Shown in pieces: positions 23,304 to 35,290 of a stretch of DNA of 64,000 nucleotides (its first letter is position 1; each line of letters begins with the position of its first letter). A model generated the notes under the pieces. The model searched no databases. It saw only the letters and a program-made list of their open reading frames with translations, and was not told where the DNA came from. The position numbers and the translations under genes are program-made. This DNA comes from Procambarus clarkii (taxonomy: Eukaryota; Arthropoda; Malacostraca; Decapoda; Cambaridae): positions 12,664,340 through 12,728,339 of the forward strand of contig NC_091228.1 in assembly GCF_040958095.1 (NCBI RefSeq), read 5' to 3'.

Positions 23304-24677
23304 GGACAAGAATCAGTCATGTTGTTTCGTTTCACTAGATAATGTTCCACATTAGTAACTTCCACAGTCTCACTTTACCTGTTAACACGTAACACCATAA
23401 AATCTACTACTATAATGTATTCAGTTTCTATGAATTATTCAAATAATATAACTTTTGGGATGATATTAAATTTGGTTATCCTTTGGTGTTATTAGGCATA
23501 CATTATAACCGCTACAGTATATAAATAAATGAAAGAACTCTAACACAACAACATTGAACAGAAAATGACTTCCCAGGAACCGATGGTGTCAATCTGAGCT
23601 GCTCAGCTCCACGAGAATAACTTGTAGATCACAATACTCGGGATGTCAGCTGACACATTAACACAGTTCCATTTTCAATATGGCTTCTTCCCCTCCCTCC
23701 TCGGGCATCACCTCATGAGAAAAACGACTATTGGAAAAGTGGGAGGACGAATAGTAGTGTGTCTCGGAGAGTGACGACGAAAAGGGGTGACCTGAAGCCA
23801 GTTGGGTGGTCGTTTCGTGATGGTCCACTGTGTTAGGGCCAAGAAGAGGCCTCTATGTAACCTTCAAGATGATCGTTTGGGCAGGTGAACATCTGGTACC
23901 TGTGCACTGACCCCCTCCCCCCGCTCCCACACTCAAGTCAACACATAAAAAAGTCAACAGTGACAGTCAAAATTAACTTGTATGGGCCACTTGGAAGAGC
24001 GCCTTTTTTTACGTCGACCAGCAAGCGTCATCAAGTCATTATTTTGCGGTAAGAGCCTTTTAAATTACCATAGGTTGCCTAATGCATAAATATCAAGTTC
24101 ACAGTGATTGTGTGTGAAGTGTAAATTAAAAATGTTTGCATAAATAAGGAGATTATATAAGGAGTTTAAAATGAAATGACATGATGAAGGCGGGAGCGAC
24201 ACATGCTTGTGCAGCGGTAGTCGGTGATTGACTGATGGGGGTTTGCAGGCACGTGAAGATTTCTGATGCAGACCGACTGGTGATGTTCGGGTTATAAGAA
24301 GAGTTTTATTTAACAACTGTATAGCGGTTTTTGAAATTATATTATTTTGTTACGATAAAATTACAGGTTCATAAATGGTGGACGCAGTTCGTTCATGGTA
24401 GAGGCAGCATCGATTATGTGGGACTTGAAGAGGACTGTACTTACTCGAGGCCAAACTGATAGATAGTTCTGGTGTTGATTCGCAGGAAGATTAATCACTA
24501 AAGAGGAAACCTGTTGGCTAACAAGAGGAATAAATACATGTGGTATGCCTGACGCAGTGAAAAGTGAGAGTATTGATTTATTATGATTATTAATTTATAT
24601 GTGTGGAAGCCAAGCTCAGATTACGAAATTACGAATTGCTAAGAAAGGGCGAGCAGCTGCCTAATGAAGAAAATTAT
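23304..24677. other. no recognisable feature
   Basis: About 1.4 kb. Small ORFs only, no splice-bounded coding stretch and no repeat matched within the window. Confidence 0.5.
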
Positions 24678-24927
24678 GTTATCTTGAGGTTATCTTGAGT
24701 TGATTTCGGGGCTTTAGTGTCCCCGCGGCCCGGTCCTTGACCAGGCCTCCACCCCCAGGAAGCAGCCCGTGACAGCTGACTAACACCCAGGTACCTATTT
24801 ACTGCTAGGTAACAGGGGCGTTCAGGGTGAAAGAAACTTTGCCCATTTGTTTCTGCCTCGTGCGGGAATCGAACCCGCGCCACAGAATTACGAGTCCTGC
24901 GCGCTATCCACCAGGCTACGAGGCCCC
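24678..24927 (-). mobile_element. tRNA-derived SINE, near full length
   Basis: On the minus strand the element opens with a tRNA-like head (ggggcctcgtagcctggtgg, then box B-like gcgggttcgattcccgc, with CGT in the anticodon-loop position, Thr type). The core has caaatgggcaaagtttcttt and acctagcagtaaataggtac, then tgacgggctgcttcctggggg, and it ends in repeats of aagataacctc. About 250 bp. The head is the RNA polymerase III promoter. A related core occurs at 43740, 46990, 53004, 54663, 57903 and 62962. Confidence 0.9.
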
Positions 24928-24939
24928 GTTAAGTTAAAT

Positions 24940-25460
24940 TCCCCTGCAGTTTTCAAAATGCGATTCCTCTCAGAAATATAACTCCTGAACGTTATTTACG
25001 GGGAGAATTAAGGGTAATTGCACGAATTTAGAATTTTAAATTACGACTTTTTATACCAAAAATATGCAAATTAGTGAAAACGGAGATTGGTCAGAATTTC
25101 CCCAAATCCTCTTGCAGTTTTAAAAATACGATGAATAATATGGGCTATACAAGACTGTAATTACCATAATTGTATCCTCACATTCCTTATGTACATTCTT
25201 GTATATGCATAAATAAATAAATAAATAAATAAATAAATATGACGCTTCAGCGTTATTTCTGCCCGGAATTCAGGGTGATTGCACGTATTTGGAGTTTTAA
25301 ATTACGACTTTTTAATCCGAAAATATGCAAATTAGAGAAAACAGTGATTGGTCAGATTTTGCATAAGTCCCCCTCCAGTTTTCAAAATACGATGCCTATA
25401 GGAAATATGACTCCTGAGAATTATTATTTTTTTTTTTGTTAATTCACGGTGATTACACGT
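24940..25460 (+). repeat. satellite-like ~180 bp repeat, two units
   Basis: Two units share gattgcacg, tttggagttttaaattacgac, atatgcaaatta, gattggtcagat, cagttttcaaaatacgatg and atatgactcctga in the same order. They are separated by a short insertion containing an (AAAT)n run at 25209-25238. Further units lie at 27495-27645 and, on the other strand, at 43330-43700. Confidence 0.85.
25209..25238. repeat. (AAAT)n microsatellite
   Basis: About seven tandem taaa units following an AT-rich tail. Confidence 0.9.
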
Positions 25461-27494
25461 TCTGCGTTCCATGGATCCTAGAGCAGTCAAGCAGGGAATT
25501 GAAGACAGGGGCGAGGATGCAGAAATCTTGAACTAGGAACTAGAGACAAGTCGAAGAGGGGGGAGAAAATTCGGTGGCCCAACCACAGTGGGTAAGAATT
25601 GCATCTGGCGCTGTGGTTTGGTGGTAAAGTGGAGTTTCTCATGGTTGCTCGCTGATGTGTCTTAAGGAGGCAGGGCTTCTCGTCGCGGCGTTCTTTATAG
25701 CATTTCGTCGGTGTTCTTCTGTTTACTTGATTTTCTCAGGTGTAGATCGTCGGTGTTCTACTTCTTCTTCCCAGGCTTCCTGGCCGGTCTGTTGGTCTTG
25801 CTATGCGTTGACATGGTGAGGCTATCGTTGGAGGTAGTGTCCAGCAGGAAATCTTCGGTTGTGTTGGGGTGCTTCCGTGGAGGTAATGGTGTTCCAACCG
25901 AGACGTCCTCATCCGATGAGTCGGCTGACTCAGAAGCAGAGGTGCTGGATCTTGAGGGATGAGTTCTTGCTTGTTGAGGCTTGATGGGACCTGCAGCTGA
26001 TGTAGAACATTCAGAGGGTTCACACATGATAGGTGGAACTGTGGCAGTTGTCGATGGAGGAGGCGTCGGCGTCTGGGTGGCTAGTGATAATGTTGCTGGA
26101 GGAGCCGGCGTTGCAGCTGTTGATAGTAGATCCGTCAGCACGGCGGCGTTCACGGTGATGTCCGAGACCGGATCCGGATCTTGAGAACTAGTGGTTGAAG
26201 TGGTGTTGGTGTAAACTTCATCAGGAACGTTGAAAGCTGGGAGACCATTTGCTTTGTAGAGAATATTTAGAATTCTAACATATACTTGGGGGTTATTGCC
26301 AACTATCATACTGGCCGCTGATGTCAACGCTTGAACTGTGCTGTATAGTGATTGGTCGGGGTGGGCTGGAGGTGGCAGTGGCTGGCTCGATGTGTGGCTG
26401 GTTGGTTGGGAGCTGGGCTCCCACTGGCTAGTAGAAGTAGCAGTAGCAGTGGGTCGTTCTCCCGGAAGCTCTGGGAAAATGGTGGCTTGGACGTTGAAAT
26501 TTGAAGTTGAGGTGGTCGCTGATTGGTTGGTTGCATCAGAGGTACTAGCTCCGGCAGAAGATGTGGTTTTCTCCATGTTCTTGATGACTTCTTGTCTATG
26601 AGGACAACGAATGAAGATTGCAGGATGATCGCCGCATAGTGTTTCTGACGTGCAGATAGAATAATGGTGATCAGCTGAGAAGAGGCTACACTTCTGAATA
26701 CGCTGATTACACATGCTGGTGGAGTGGGTGTACTCGTAGCACCGGAGGTACTGGTTAACGATGTGGAAACGTTCCATCTTCACACGGAATTGAGGAATGT
26801 GGATACCGAAGCTGTAAACACCATTTCTGATAGCCAGAGTAGCCGAATCTACGGTCTGGAAGGTCAGCTTCAAGGAGTGATATCTGTTGATGAAGTTAGC
26901 TTCCTGGAGCCATAAGCCCGGGTTGGATTCATTGAAGTCGTTCATGAATGCACTTTTATCTCCTAGATCTTGTTCTGCGATCCACTGGCTGAGATCATGA
27001 ACAATGACAAAGCGTGCAGCAAGGTACTGACGTGGGAAGTTGAGATGAAGGTGATGTCTGAGAAAAGGTGGGGCTGTAGAACAGAACTTTGTCGAGGTCC
27101 TCCTCACTATAGAAGAAGAAGAGGATGTCAGTGCCTTCCTGTCTGATGTCGTTGGGTGTCACTTCTGTAAATTCTCTAAATACCTTCAGGAGAGATGTAT
27201 TGGAGAACGGGTGCTCGTCAAGGGGCGTTCCCCGGACCTTGTAGCGTTTGTGGCGCATGGTAAACTTCCTGGTGGACGATGGGTCTCCCCTCAAAGACTA
27301 CACGTCACTGGAGATGGCCTACCGTCTCTACTCGGCATTAAACACCAAGTTGAGATGGGGGGGGGGGTCGGACCGTCTTGAGTGACGCAAGTCTTGATGC
27401 CAATTATTTACCCATCTGGCAGTGCTAGGTGCGAGAGTTAGAGCTGGAGCAACGAGAACACGTCCGGCTGTGACGGTTGCAAGTTGCTGATCAT
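25461..27494 (-). mobile_element. LINE fragment carrying a gag-type ORF1, inserted in the satellite repeat
   Basis: The ~2 kb insert separates neighbouring satellite units. It is bounded by gattacacgt (25451-25460) and gattgcacgt (27495-27504), a likely 10 bp target duplication with one mismatch. It holds ORF1 only; no endonuclease or RT frames are present. Confidence 0.6.
25758..27294 (-). pseudogene. LINE ORF1 (gag-like nucleic-acid-binding protein), frameshifted
   Basis: The N-terminal frame (27294-26995) gives KRYKVRGTPLDEHPFSNTSL and EVTPNDIRQEGTDILFFF; the frame from 27107 continues FVIHDLSQWIAEQDLG and PQFRVKMERFHIVNQYLRCY. A zinc-knuckle block follows near 26620-26720, with RCYEYTHSTSMC, KCSLFSADHHYSIC and CGDHPAIFIRCPHRQ, the layout of Jockey/I-type gag proteins. 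The first knuckle has lost cysteines (CYEY for CYxC). The rest is a Ser/Thr/Pro-rich low-complexity C-terminal region and the basic end PARKPGKKK. It would bind LINE RNA in a cytoplasmic particle. One frameshift near 27050-27110 breaks it. Confidence 0.82.
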
Positions 27495-27645
27495 GATTGC
27501 ACGTATTTAGAGTTTTAAATTTCGACATTTTATACCGAAAATATGTATATAAGTTAAAAATTGTGATTGGTCAGATTTTGCCCAAACTCAAATGCAGTTT
27601 TTAAAATACGATGCCTGATGGAAATATGACTCTTGACAACGCATC
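27495..27645 (+). repeat. satellite-like repeat unit, right of LINE insert
   Basis: Same words as 25270-25440 (cacgtatttagagttttaaat, gattggtcagattttgccc, aaaatacgatgcctgatgg). It continues the repeat interrupted by the LINE fragment. Confidence 0.85.
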
Positions 27646-28787
27646 CTCCTGTTTAGATAGTACCTATAGTGACAATTGGCAATAGTCATGAATCGTACGT
27701 TCTTAGCTTTCAGAAATTATTATAGGAATTAATGGAAAAATAATTATTTTTTTGGTACTTTTGCGGTTTGGTAAAAGAACATTTAGATATATGTATGTTG
27801 GTACAATTTTTTTTTTGCGGTTTGATATATGAACTTTACTGAAGTTTTCAACTCTCTTGGATCATAGATAAATGTTCTGTTTGTAATCTCATGTCATGAA
27901 ATATTAGATATGCGCTTTTGAATGTGGTGAGCTTATGATCCTTTTTAAATGTTATGTTATCTAGGCTAAAAATAGCGATTTTCTAAACGATTTAAACCGC
28001 TTTTATAGTTGCATCCTGTCGGAGTACAGTAATTTACCTATCGGAAGCCTTAATAGCTCTTAGTAATTAATAATTAGTATTGAATAAAGGATTAACCTTC
28101 AAGAATTTTATAACCTGTAAGCAATGTAATATAGATTAGGTTGTGCTTTGCTGCATACACTATTAGTTGCAGAAAACGGTTGTGAGGTAACTGTTACAGA
28201 AAACGGATCGGGCAGAGCCCTGGGTGAATTTTATTTGTTTTTCAGTTGGTAATGCAGTGGCAATTGTTTGAGACTGAAAATAGCAAAAGTTTTGCACTTG
28301 TATCAAATGAATAAACATGGACACACACGAAAGTCATTCGAGGTTTGGAAGTATCCCGACATCGTACTTAATGCGGTTTTCTTCTACTTCACTTTGGGCC
28401 TAAACCTAAGAACGCCAGCATTATTGTGTGTGAGCTGCAATTTATTGTGCGCCCTAGTGCTGTCATAGAGAAGAAGCACAACCTGTGACTGCCAAATACT
28501 CACATCTAGTCTAACTCTAAGAAACACTATTGAAGCATCAAGATTGACGCGAGACTGTGATGCGTTTCATAACATCTCTTTTCTGTGTAATTATCCTGAA
28601 GGAAAATGCTACACACATACTGCGCCTTTCAGTATTATGTTTATAGATTAAAGACCTATAAATGTGCCGAGTGTGGCAAAATATTTAGAGATCGAAGAAC
28701 ATCACGTTTTTATTTCTGTTTATTTTTTTATGTGATATGATTTTCATGTAAAATAAATGTGTAGTTGGCTGTGTGGTCACGTAGCGT
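27646..28787. other. no recognisable feature
   Basis: AT-rich sequence with small ORFs only. Confidence 0.5.
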
Positions 28788-29932
28788 GTGGACATGTGCC
28801 TGCTGCTGTCCACCCAACACCTCGTCGTGTCCCCACCTCAACCTTCAAGTTCAAATATCTTGGACAACAGAGGAACTGGTTACTCCCACAGCAATATTGA
28901 CATGGACACAACCTCAGAAAGTAGCCAATCAGCAATATATAAGGATTATCAGGAAGTGTTAACCAAGGGACAGAAGAAACGGAGAAGACAATATCTTAGG
29001 CATAGTGTAGACAGTGATAATGAAACTAACGGTAAAGACAAGAGAATGAAGAACAACGCTGAGAATGATCAAACTAGTGTCGACGAAACCATAGCACAAC
29101 TATCACAAGCTTTCCCAGGAAGGTGACGGTGAGTGGAGGTGGAGACTTCTCTTCCCTACCTCACGCACAATGACCTACCAACAGAAGCTGCTGTGGACAG
29201 TCAACATAGGAAGAGAGCACCGAAAGTTCGAGCCATTGTTGTGAAGGAGGGTGTGAACAGACCTCACTTAACGGTAGTCAACAGCCTGTGGAGGCTGTCG
29301 TGTGTCTGACCCGTCAAGAATATCGTGAAAATGTCGTAAAAATATGAGAGGAGAATGAGAAACTGACAAGGTGATTGTTTACAAATACCCTCAGATTCCA
29401 AACCCCCGAATTCATCCTTGACGACCAACGATTTGTGTGGGCCAAGCGTCACCTTATTAAAGGTGAATCTAGGAATCAGTTGGTGGCTCTAGTGAGAGGT
29501 AAAGTTTCCGAGAAAGTGTTCATCACCGGGGCTGGCTACAGGCATGTGGCAAAGTATGTGGAAGAGCCCATAATATGTCTGCAATGTTGCAGAAGGGGGC
29601 ATAAATCTTGGAGCTGTCAACATTATCTATGATGTCATTTCAGCAGAAAGTCTCACCTCTCTGATAAGTGCAGAAACAAACTTCAGCTGGGTGAGAAAAT
29701 AGTTCCCCCGATCCTGCAACTGTGGAGGTGTTCACAACGCTAGCTCAGCTGTGTGTAGCAAGAGGCCGAGTATGGATGTTCCCCGGTTGGCAAATGTTAC
29801 AGAGCAGGCAAGAGCTCTTACTCAGACACCGGGAGAACAGCAGAAAGGTCAGCATCAAACAGCACCAGTGAACCGGACGACTGCGTGGTCAACCGAGTGA
29901 CCTTTAATTCGTCAGGCTCAAGCAACAAGCAG
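28788..29932 (+). pseudogene. second gag-type LINE ORF1, heavily decayed
   Basis: Frame 28788-29126 gives a hydrophilic N-terminal region (QKKRRRQYLRH, DSDNETNGKDK). Frame 29375-29632 gives a structured region (EFILDDQRFVWAKRHLIKGE) and the first knuckle CLQCCRRGHKSWSC. Near 29648-29760, in other frames, KSHLSDKCRN and CNCGGVHNASSAVC complete a three-knuckle Jockey/I-type gag. Several frameshifts and a TGA at 29630 show it is dead. No RT follows. Confidence 0.72.
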
Positions 29933-29958
29933 CCATACCAACACTCAGGACTCCGGCA

Positions 29959-29985
29959 GTGACAGTGTAACGGTTACACTGTCAC
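29959..29985. other. perfect 27 nt palindrome
   Basis: gtgacagtgtaac, one central g, and gttacactgtcac form 13 bp inverted arms. A run of related cggtaac words follows to 30010. Confidence 0.9.
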
Positions 29986-30129
29986 GGTAACGTGACAACG
30001 GTAACGGTAAGCTTTGGTTACTGAGGCTCAGAAAGATGGCCAGAATGGCATTGTCCAGAATTTGAGGCCTGAAATAAGGGAAAGTTTGTAACTTCCTTCG
30101 AAATCTTGGGCAGAGAATTGAGTCCAGTG

Positions 30130-30330
30130 AGGCAAAAATTACCCTGTCTCCCTTTCCCCTCATCCTCTCTCCCTTCCCCTCATCATTTTTCCCTTTCCCC
30201 TCATCATATCTCTCTTTCCCCTCATCCTCTCTCCCTTCCCCTCATCCTTTTTCCCTTTCCCCTCATCATATCTCTCTTTCCCCTCATCCTTTCTCCCTTT
30301 CCCCTCATCCTCTCTCCCTTTCCCCCCATT
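30130..30330. repeat. C/T-rich minisatellite (ccctttcccctcatc)
   Basis: About nine units of roughly 20-23 bp, ctctcccttcccctcat and variants with catatctctctttcccc. Confidence 0.9.
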
Positions 30331-30347
30331 CCATCATCCGCTTGCAG

Positions 30348-32391
30348 TGTGGGAAAATTGTCGGGACAGATATGAGAGGAGAACTACTAGGGACTTGTAC
30401 AGTACTTAATTAAAAAATTACTGTATGCAAAATTAATTTAACTAAAGTCCCTAGCTAGGGTTATAAAACCTAGCTCCTCTTTTCCTAATGACAGACTGTG
30501 GGCTGTAAAGGGCAAGAGGGGGTCCCTAAGGGTGAATGGAGAAGTTGATTGAAGATCCACAATCCACCTGCAGAAAATTTTACACATCAGCTTGTATTGT
30601 AAATACTGGGATAAGATTTAATAAACTCAGTTCTATAACTTAACACTGGTGCTGTTTAAATCAAGGATCTAAACATGTACACAGGTTACAAAATGCACCT
30701 TACGACACTGGAAGACAGAAGAGTAAGGGAGACATTATCACTACCTACAAAATCCTCAGGGTAGTCAACCGGGTAGACAAGAATGAACTATTAAACACTG
30801 GTGGTACGCGAACACAGGTGGAAACTGCGTATCCACATGAGCCACAGGGACGTTAGAAACAACTTTTTCAGTGTTAGAGTAGTTAACAGATGGAACGCAT
30901 TAAGCAGTGATGTGGTGGAGGCTGACTCCATACACAGTTTCAAATGTAGATGTGAAAGAGCCCAGTAGGCTCAGGAATCTGTGCACCAGTTGATTGACAG
31001 TTGAGAGGCGGAACCAAAGAGCAAAAGCTCAACCCCCTGCAAGCACAAATAGGTGAGTACAGTCCAGCCTAGCACCATACCTATAACAGCCAGTATTCTT
31101 AATCTAATAAACAACAATTAGTATTATAGAGGTATGATACAGTGTATGTGAATATGCAATCAAATGACCTTAAATGTGGTCCAAATACTATTAACTAAGT
31201 ACAAGACAATATATTCAATATGATAAACGTATATGATAAAATAAAGATAACTAAGTTAGCAATTGTTAACTTAATGTATATTATATATATACAGATATAT
31301 ATTCAATTTATATGAAGAGATTCAGTTGAGCTTGACTTGACTTTCAATGACAATGACACTCATGAGTGTCTATATACATTGAAAAGCTTCAGTCACTGTA
31401 ATATTAATAAAAACTTACTGAAATATGAGGCGTTGCCTCGTTCTGTAACGACAAACAGACTTATTGGATATATCAAGGTTATACAAGCATGCAATTGGCC
31501 AATTAATACATCAAAATAACTCAATATACTTATGTCTGAGTGCCGGGTGCCTGTCTGTTGAGTTGCCAGACTGCTTAACTCTCTTGTCGAGTTTAGGCAC
31601 TATATTTTATGTCACAGCTTCGCTGTTTATTATTCTGGTAGCGTTGTTAATTGATTATGTCCATAATTGCATTTGCAATCGGATAAGATAGGTGTGGTGG
31701 AGGCGGCGTTACTTGGTGTGCTCCACTCGACACTCCTATTTATCAAAGTACTAGGATTTTTCTGTGTAGATATTGTCCAAGTACTCACCCAGTTCTAGAG
31801 AATAATCACTGGTGATAATGATATGTTATAATGGCGTCCTTTTCAGTATAATGTTCGCAAGGCACCGTCACACGTTTCCACTCTATATGTAAACAAACGC
31901 TTTATGCCCCGGAGCGTCCCATAGGTCGCATCACTCAGGAGTTGGCTCCTCCCTCTTTCCTAGAGAGGATAGCTTCCAATGTATATTTATTGATTATTTT
32001 TACTCTCCAAACATATGATTGAGATAAGATGTGATTATAATATAATTAGATATGAGATTTAAAGATTATATGTAGTACATGCTAGTACTATTGCGTTTTA
32101 TTAAGGATTTAATTTAATCCTTACCAGAAATCGATTGATTGTTCCAATCGTTTTTTTAATTAAGATATTCTTCTCGAAGTTTTTAGATCCTTGAGAAATC
32201 ATGCACAAAGTAACGTAGACACCTTGGGCCCTAAGGCATTTGTGATCATAGGCATTGTCATCTAGGATCCAGATGTAGGATATAGTGAATCTGTAGGGAT
32301 TCTGAGATGATTTTAATATAATTTATATATGATATAGAAATAATACATTTCTTAGATAATAATATAGATATAGTGGGTAGAATTTTCCACA
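30348..32391 (-). repeat. LTR copy, inverted relative to 18712-20415, with LINE insert
   Basis: The reverse complement starts tgtggaaaattctaccc and ends gacaattttcccaca, and aligns along its length with the LTR at 18712-20415 at a similarity I judge to be 75-80%. A LINE fragment at about 30690-31065 accounts for the extra length. The 5 bp on each side (tgcag and tcttc) differ, so no target duplication is visible. It could be a solo LTR that lost its flank or one LTR of a rearranged element. Confidence 0.8.
30690..31065 (+). mobile_element. LINE 3' fragment inserted in the LTR
   Basis: Matches the C-terminal end and 3' tail of the CR1/L2-type copies at 54-61 kb: ctggaagacagaagagta, cacagggacgttagaaaca, gtggtggaggctgactcc, and the tail gttgagaggcggaaccaaag ... 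aggtgagtac. Confidence 0.9.
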
Positions 32392-33213
32392 TCTTCCAGA
32401 GGGAGAGAACTGGCACAGAGTCTAATATTAAGGACAATGTGAACCCCAGGTATCCTGCTGAATAGAGTCTACCAAGTGAGGGTTATTCTGCATACCTGAC
32501 CAGAAATTAGGAGGTCAGAGGAAGAAAAAATATTAGGTAAACGACAGTGAGTGACTTAAAAGCATACAAGCAGAGGATGAGCATCTTATGAAAATTAAAG
32601 AGAATAAAGTGTCTGCATTTTGCCACAGTCGTCGGGAATGGATGTACGTCACTGTCTCCTGGGAAGATAGATGAATACTGTTCTGGATAAAGTGTATGAG
32701 TGAAGGCTACAGTGTACAACTGGGGAGGAAGCTGCCGAGGACGTGACGGACGTCATTTATCAGTATTTATGAAGATATTAGAGACAGCCTAGTTGGTGGT
32801 CTTGCCTGTGTGGAACTCTAATGTGTTATATAATCGAGTGGAGGAGAGTAAGCAGGTATTTTTGTGTGAAGCCTGCCAGGAGTCTTTGTGTACTCAAGTC
32901 AGGAGGAGATAAGCTGTGAGAGGCAGACCTGAAGTGATTTTGTTGGGCTGCCAAGAGTGATGCCATCTTGGAGCATCAGAGGGCAGATGCCCTCACTTCC
33001 CTAATTCTAAAGTAAGGTCATTTGATTAGTTGGTAGAATATTTGCCAGTGCTTGATCGTGTGCCCAGCGATCATAGAGAATGTATATGAATATAGGGAAG
33101 ATATTCTATTGAGACAGTGGGCTAATATAAGGAGTTATAGATAAGTGAACATGCTGGAGAGAGGAGCAACACATCCTCACTTGCTGGAGGTTAATGAGCA
33201 ACTAAGGGGAGGC
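32392..33213. other. no recognisable feature
   Basis: No ORF or repeat that I could support. Confidence 0.5.
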
Positions 33214-33448
33214 TGAGTACCCAAATAAGCCACAGAGACATTGGAAAGAACTTTTTCAGTGTCAGAGTAGTTAGTAAATGGAATGCACTAGGAAGTGATG
33301 TGGTGGAGGCTTACTCCATACACAGTTTCAAATGTAGATATGATAGAGCTCGAGAAGCTCAGGAATCTGTACACAATTAGATTGACGGTTGAGAGGCGGG
33401 ACCAAAGAGCTAAAGCTCAACTCCCACAAGCACAAATAGGTGAGTACA
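33214..33448 (+). mobile_element. LINE 3' fragment
   Basis: Starts in the C-terminal coding end (ccacagagacattggaaag, gtagttagtaaatggaatgc) and runs through the tail ggttgagaggcgggaccaaag to aggtgagtac. Same family as 54-61 kb copies. Confidence 0.92.
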
Positions 33449-33757
33449 CTACACAACTGTGTGTTTGCGGGTGTTTCACACAGCTGCTGTATGTAAACAG
33501 CGTGCAGGAGGCTCACCACGGTAGCCCGCTGCTGGTCATTTACTGTTAGTCAAGTATTAAAGTCGGTAACCAAACAATGGCTTTATGTCAACCCAACAAC
33601 CAAGACCATCCACAACAACACAAAACACCACAACTCCTAAATAGTTTACATTGTTTTTTCTTTCAACAGTGTAATTTGACTGCATTTTATATGTTGTGTC
33701 TGTTTTGATATTTTCGTTTTCTCCATGGCACAGTAGCTGAAATTTATTCATTAAACG

Positions 33758-34260
33758 TCATATTATTTTCATTGACCTATTGAAAGACCTAAAAGATTGG
33801 AGGTTTGCTGTGTCCTCTATACAGTCTACTCCCATGAAAATCGTCATGTCATCTGCAAATGATGATGCATTACTGTAGTTTATATCCTTGTCTATATCTG
33901 ATATTAGGATGAGAAAAAGTACCGGAGCAAGTACGGTACCTTGGGAGACTGAGCTTTTCACTGTAGATGATACGTATTTTACTGTGTTGACTATTACACT
34001 TATCATTTTGTTCTTTAGGAAGTTAAAGATCCAACTCCCTACTTTGCCAGTAATTCCTTTTGCATGCATTTTGTGTGCAACAACACCATGGTCACAGTTG
34101 TCGAAAGCTTTTGCAAAGTCTGTGTATATTACATCAGCGTTTCGCTTGTCTTCCATGGTACCTAAGGCCATGCCACAGTGGTCAAGCTATTGTGATAAGC
34201 AGGAGTGCCTGTTCTGAAGTTATGTTGGCCAGGGTTATGTAGACTGTGATTCCTTGTGTT
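33758..34260 (-). pseudogene. LINE reverse transcriptase fragment, different family
   Basis: The minus-strand frame 34171-33758 has RT palm motifs: VIYTDFAKAFDNCDHGVV, VKSSVSQGTVLAPVLFLI and SFADDMTIFMG, where QG is retained and the F-ADD catalytic pair is present. The region upstream to about 34260 reads like the approach to the palm (aacatcagaacaggcactcc on the minus strand). It is distinct from the A2M-intron LINEs. No flanking domains remain. Confidence 0.85.
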
Positions 34261-34830
34261 TTGTGATCTTACTTGTTAGTACACCTTCCAAGTGCTATAT
34301 AGACGTAATAGCTTAGCGCTTTCTCCTGATAGTTCGTTCCCTTCTCTGATGCTGTATTAGTAGAATATACAACCTGAGCAGGAAAGCATTATGACGTCAC
34401 ATCTTGTGCATACAATATATAAAACACACAAATTGTTCTTGTATTTCTGTTTGATTAGTTTGGGTTGAGTTAGGCTTACTTAAGAGTAGCTATGACAAAA
34501 TGGTGGAAATGTTTTCATTCCTATGACCCGAGAAGTATGTGGGCTTCAAACGGTACGGGCTTTAGGGCCTGTAACTAGTTTTTTTGTGATTTTTTAATAA
34601 TGGAATTCCAGGAGTCTGGGCCTGGTGCATAGTGCATATCTATGGCTACTTCAATGTCCAGCGAGATTAGGTGACATTTATCACACGTCACCTATGAGTT
34701 AAGGTTTGAGTTGCGTCCAAAAAAAGATGTGTTGTCAATCTTCAGTGTGTTTAGAGGTTCACTGAAAACAGTCGTACTATCACCCTAGCTCGTTGTGCGT
34801 GTGTGTATTTGAATGTGTGCAATTACCTAA
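34261..34830. other. no recognisable feature
   Basis: Mixed sequence between two LINE remnants with no supported content. Confidence 0.5.
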
Positions 34831-34834
34831 GAGT

Positions 34835-35290
34835 AGTTAGATGATGAGAGCTCCTCTCCTGGTGTCCCGTCTTCCAAGCATTCTTTGCTATATAACACTT
34901 TGAAACTACTGATTGTTCTGGCATCTAGCGCCTTCTCACATAATATCTTCCAATCGTCTATCACTGTTTACAAAAGGAGAACGTTCTTATATTTTTCAGT
35001 AACCATTTCTTTATGATCTCATGATTCTGACGTTGCATGTTCAACAAAGTTTCCTTTGTCAATTTCCTCGATTTCCATTCCTATTCTGTATGTAGCGGTC
35101 ATGTGCTTTCTTGGTATATTCTAGAAATACCTCCTCAAGCCTCTCCTCATCGCTCGTGTTCTTAAAGTTCCAGCAGCCATTTTGAGGCATGGCTTTGCAC
35201 TCATTCTAATATGTTTATGTGAACCTTGAGATATGGGCACCACACCACTGCTGCATATCTCAATTTTGATACTGTTAGCTGCCTGTCAAT
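34835..35290 (-). mobile_element. LINE-like 3' remnant, low certainty
   Basis: On the minus strand the sequence can be read, with breaks, as a hydrophilic C-terminal region (YRIGMEIEEIDKGNFVEHAT). The left edge (ctcctctcctggtgtcccgtc, tatataacacttt) recurs at 62824-62900 in diverged form, supporting a dispersed repeat. Family uncertain. Confidence 0.35.

Noticed and set aside
24850-24927. Functional tRNA-Thr gene
   Set aside because: Continues into a SINE core and aagataacctc end that recurs at several loci; stem pairing is imperfect.
25711-26601. Plus-strand ORFs of 60-90 codons
   Set aside because: Antisense shadows of the minus-strand gag-type ORF1.
18712-32391. Giant DNA transposon (Polinton-like) with 1.7 kb inverted termini
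   Set aside because: Each arm has its own TG...CA ends, the left arm has its own target duplication, and no Polinton genes lie between.
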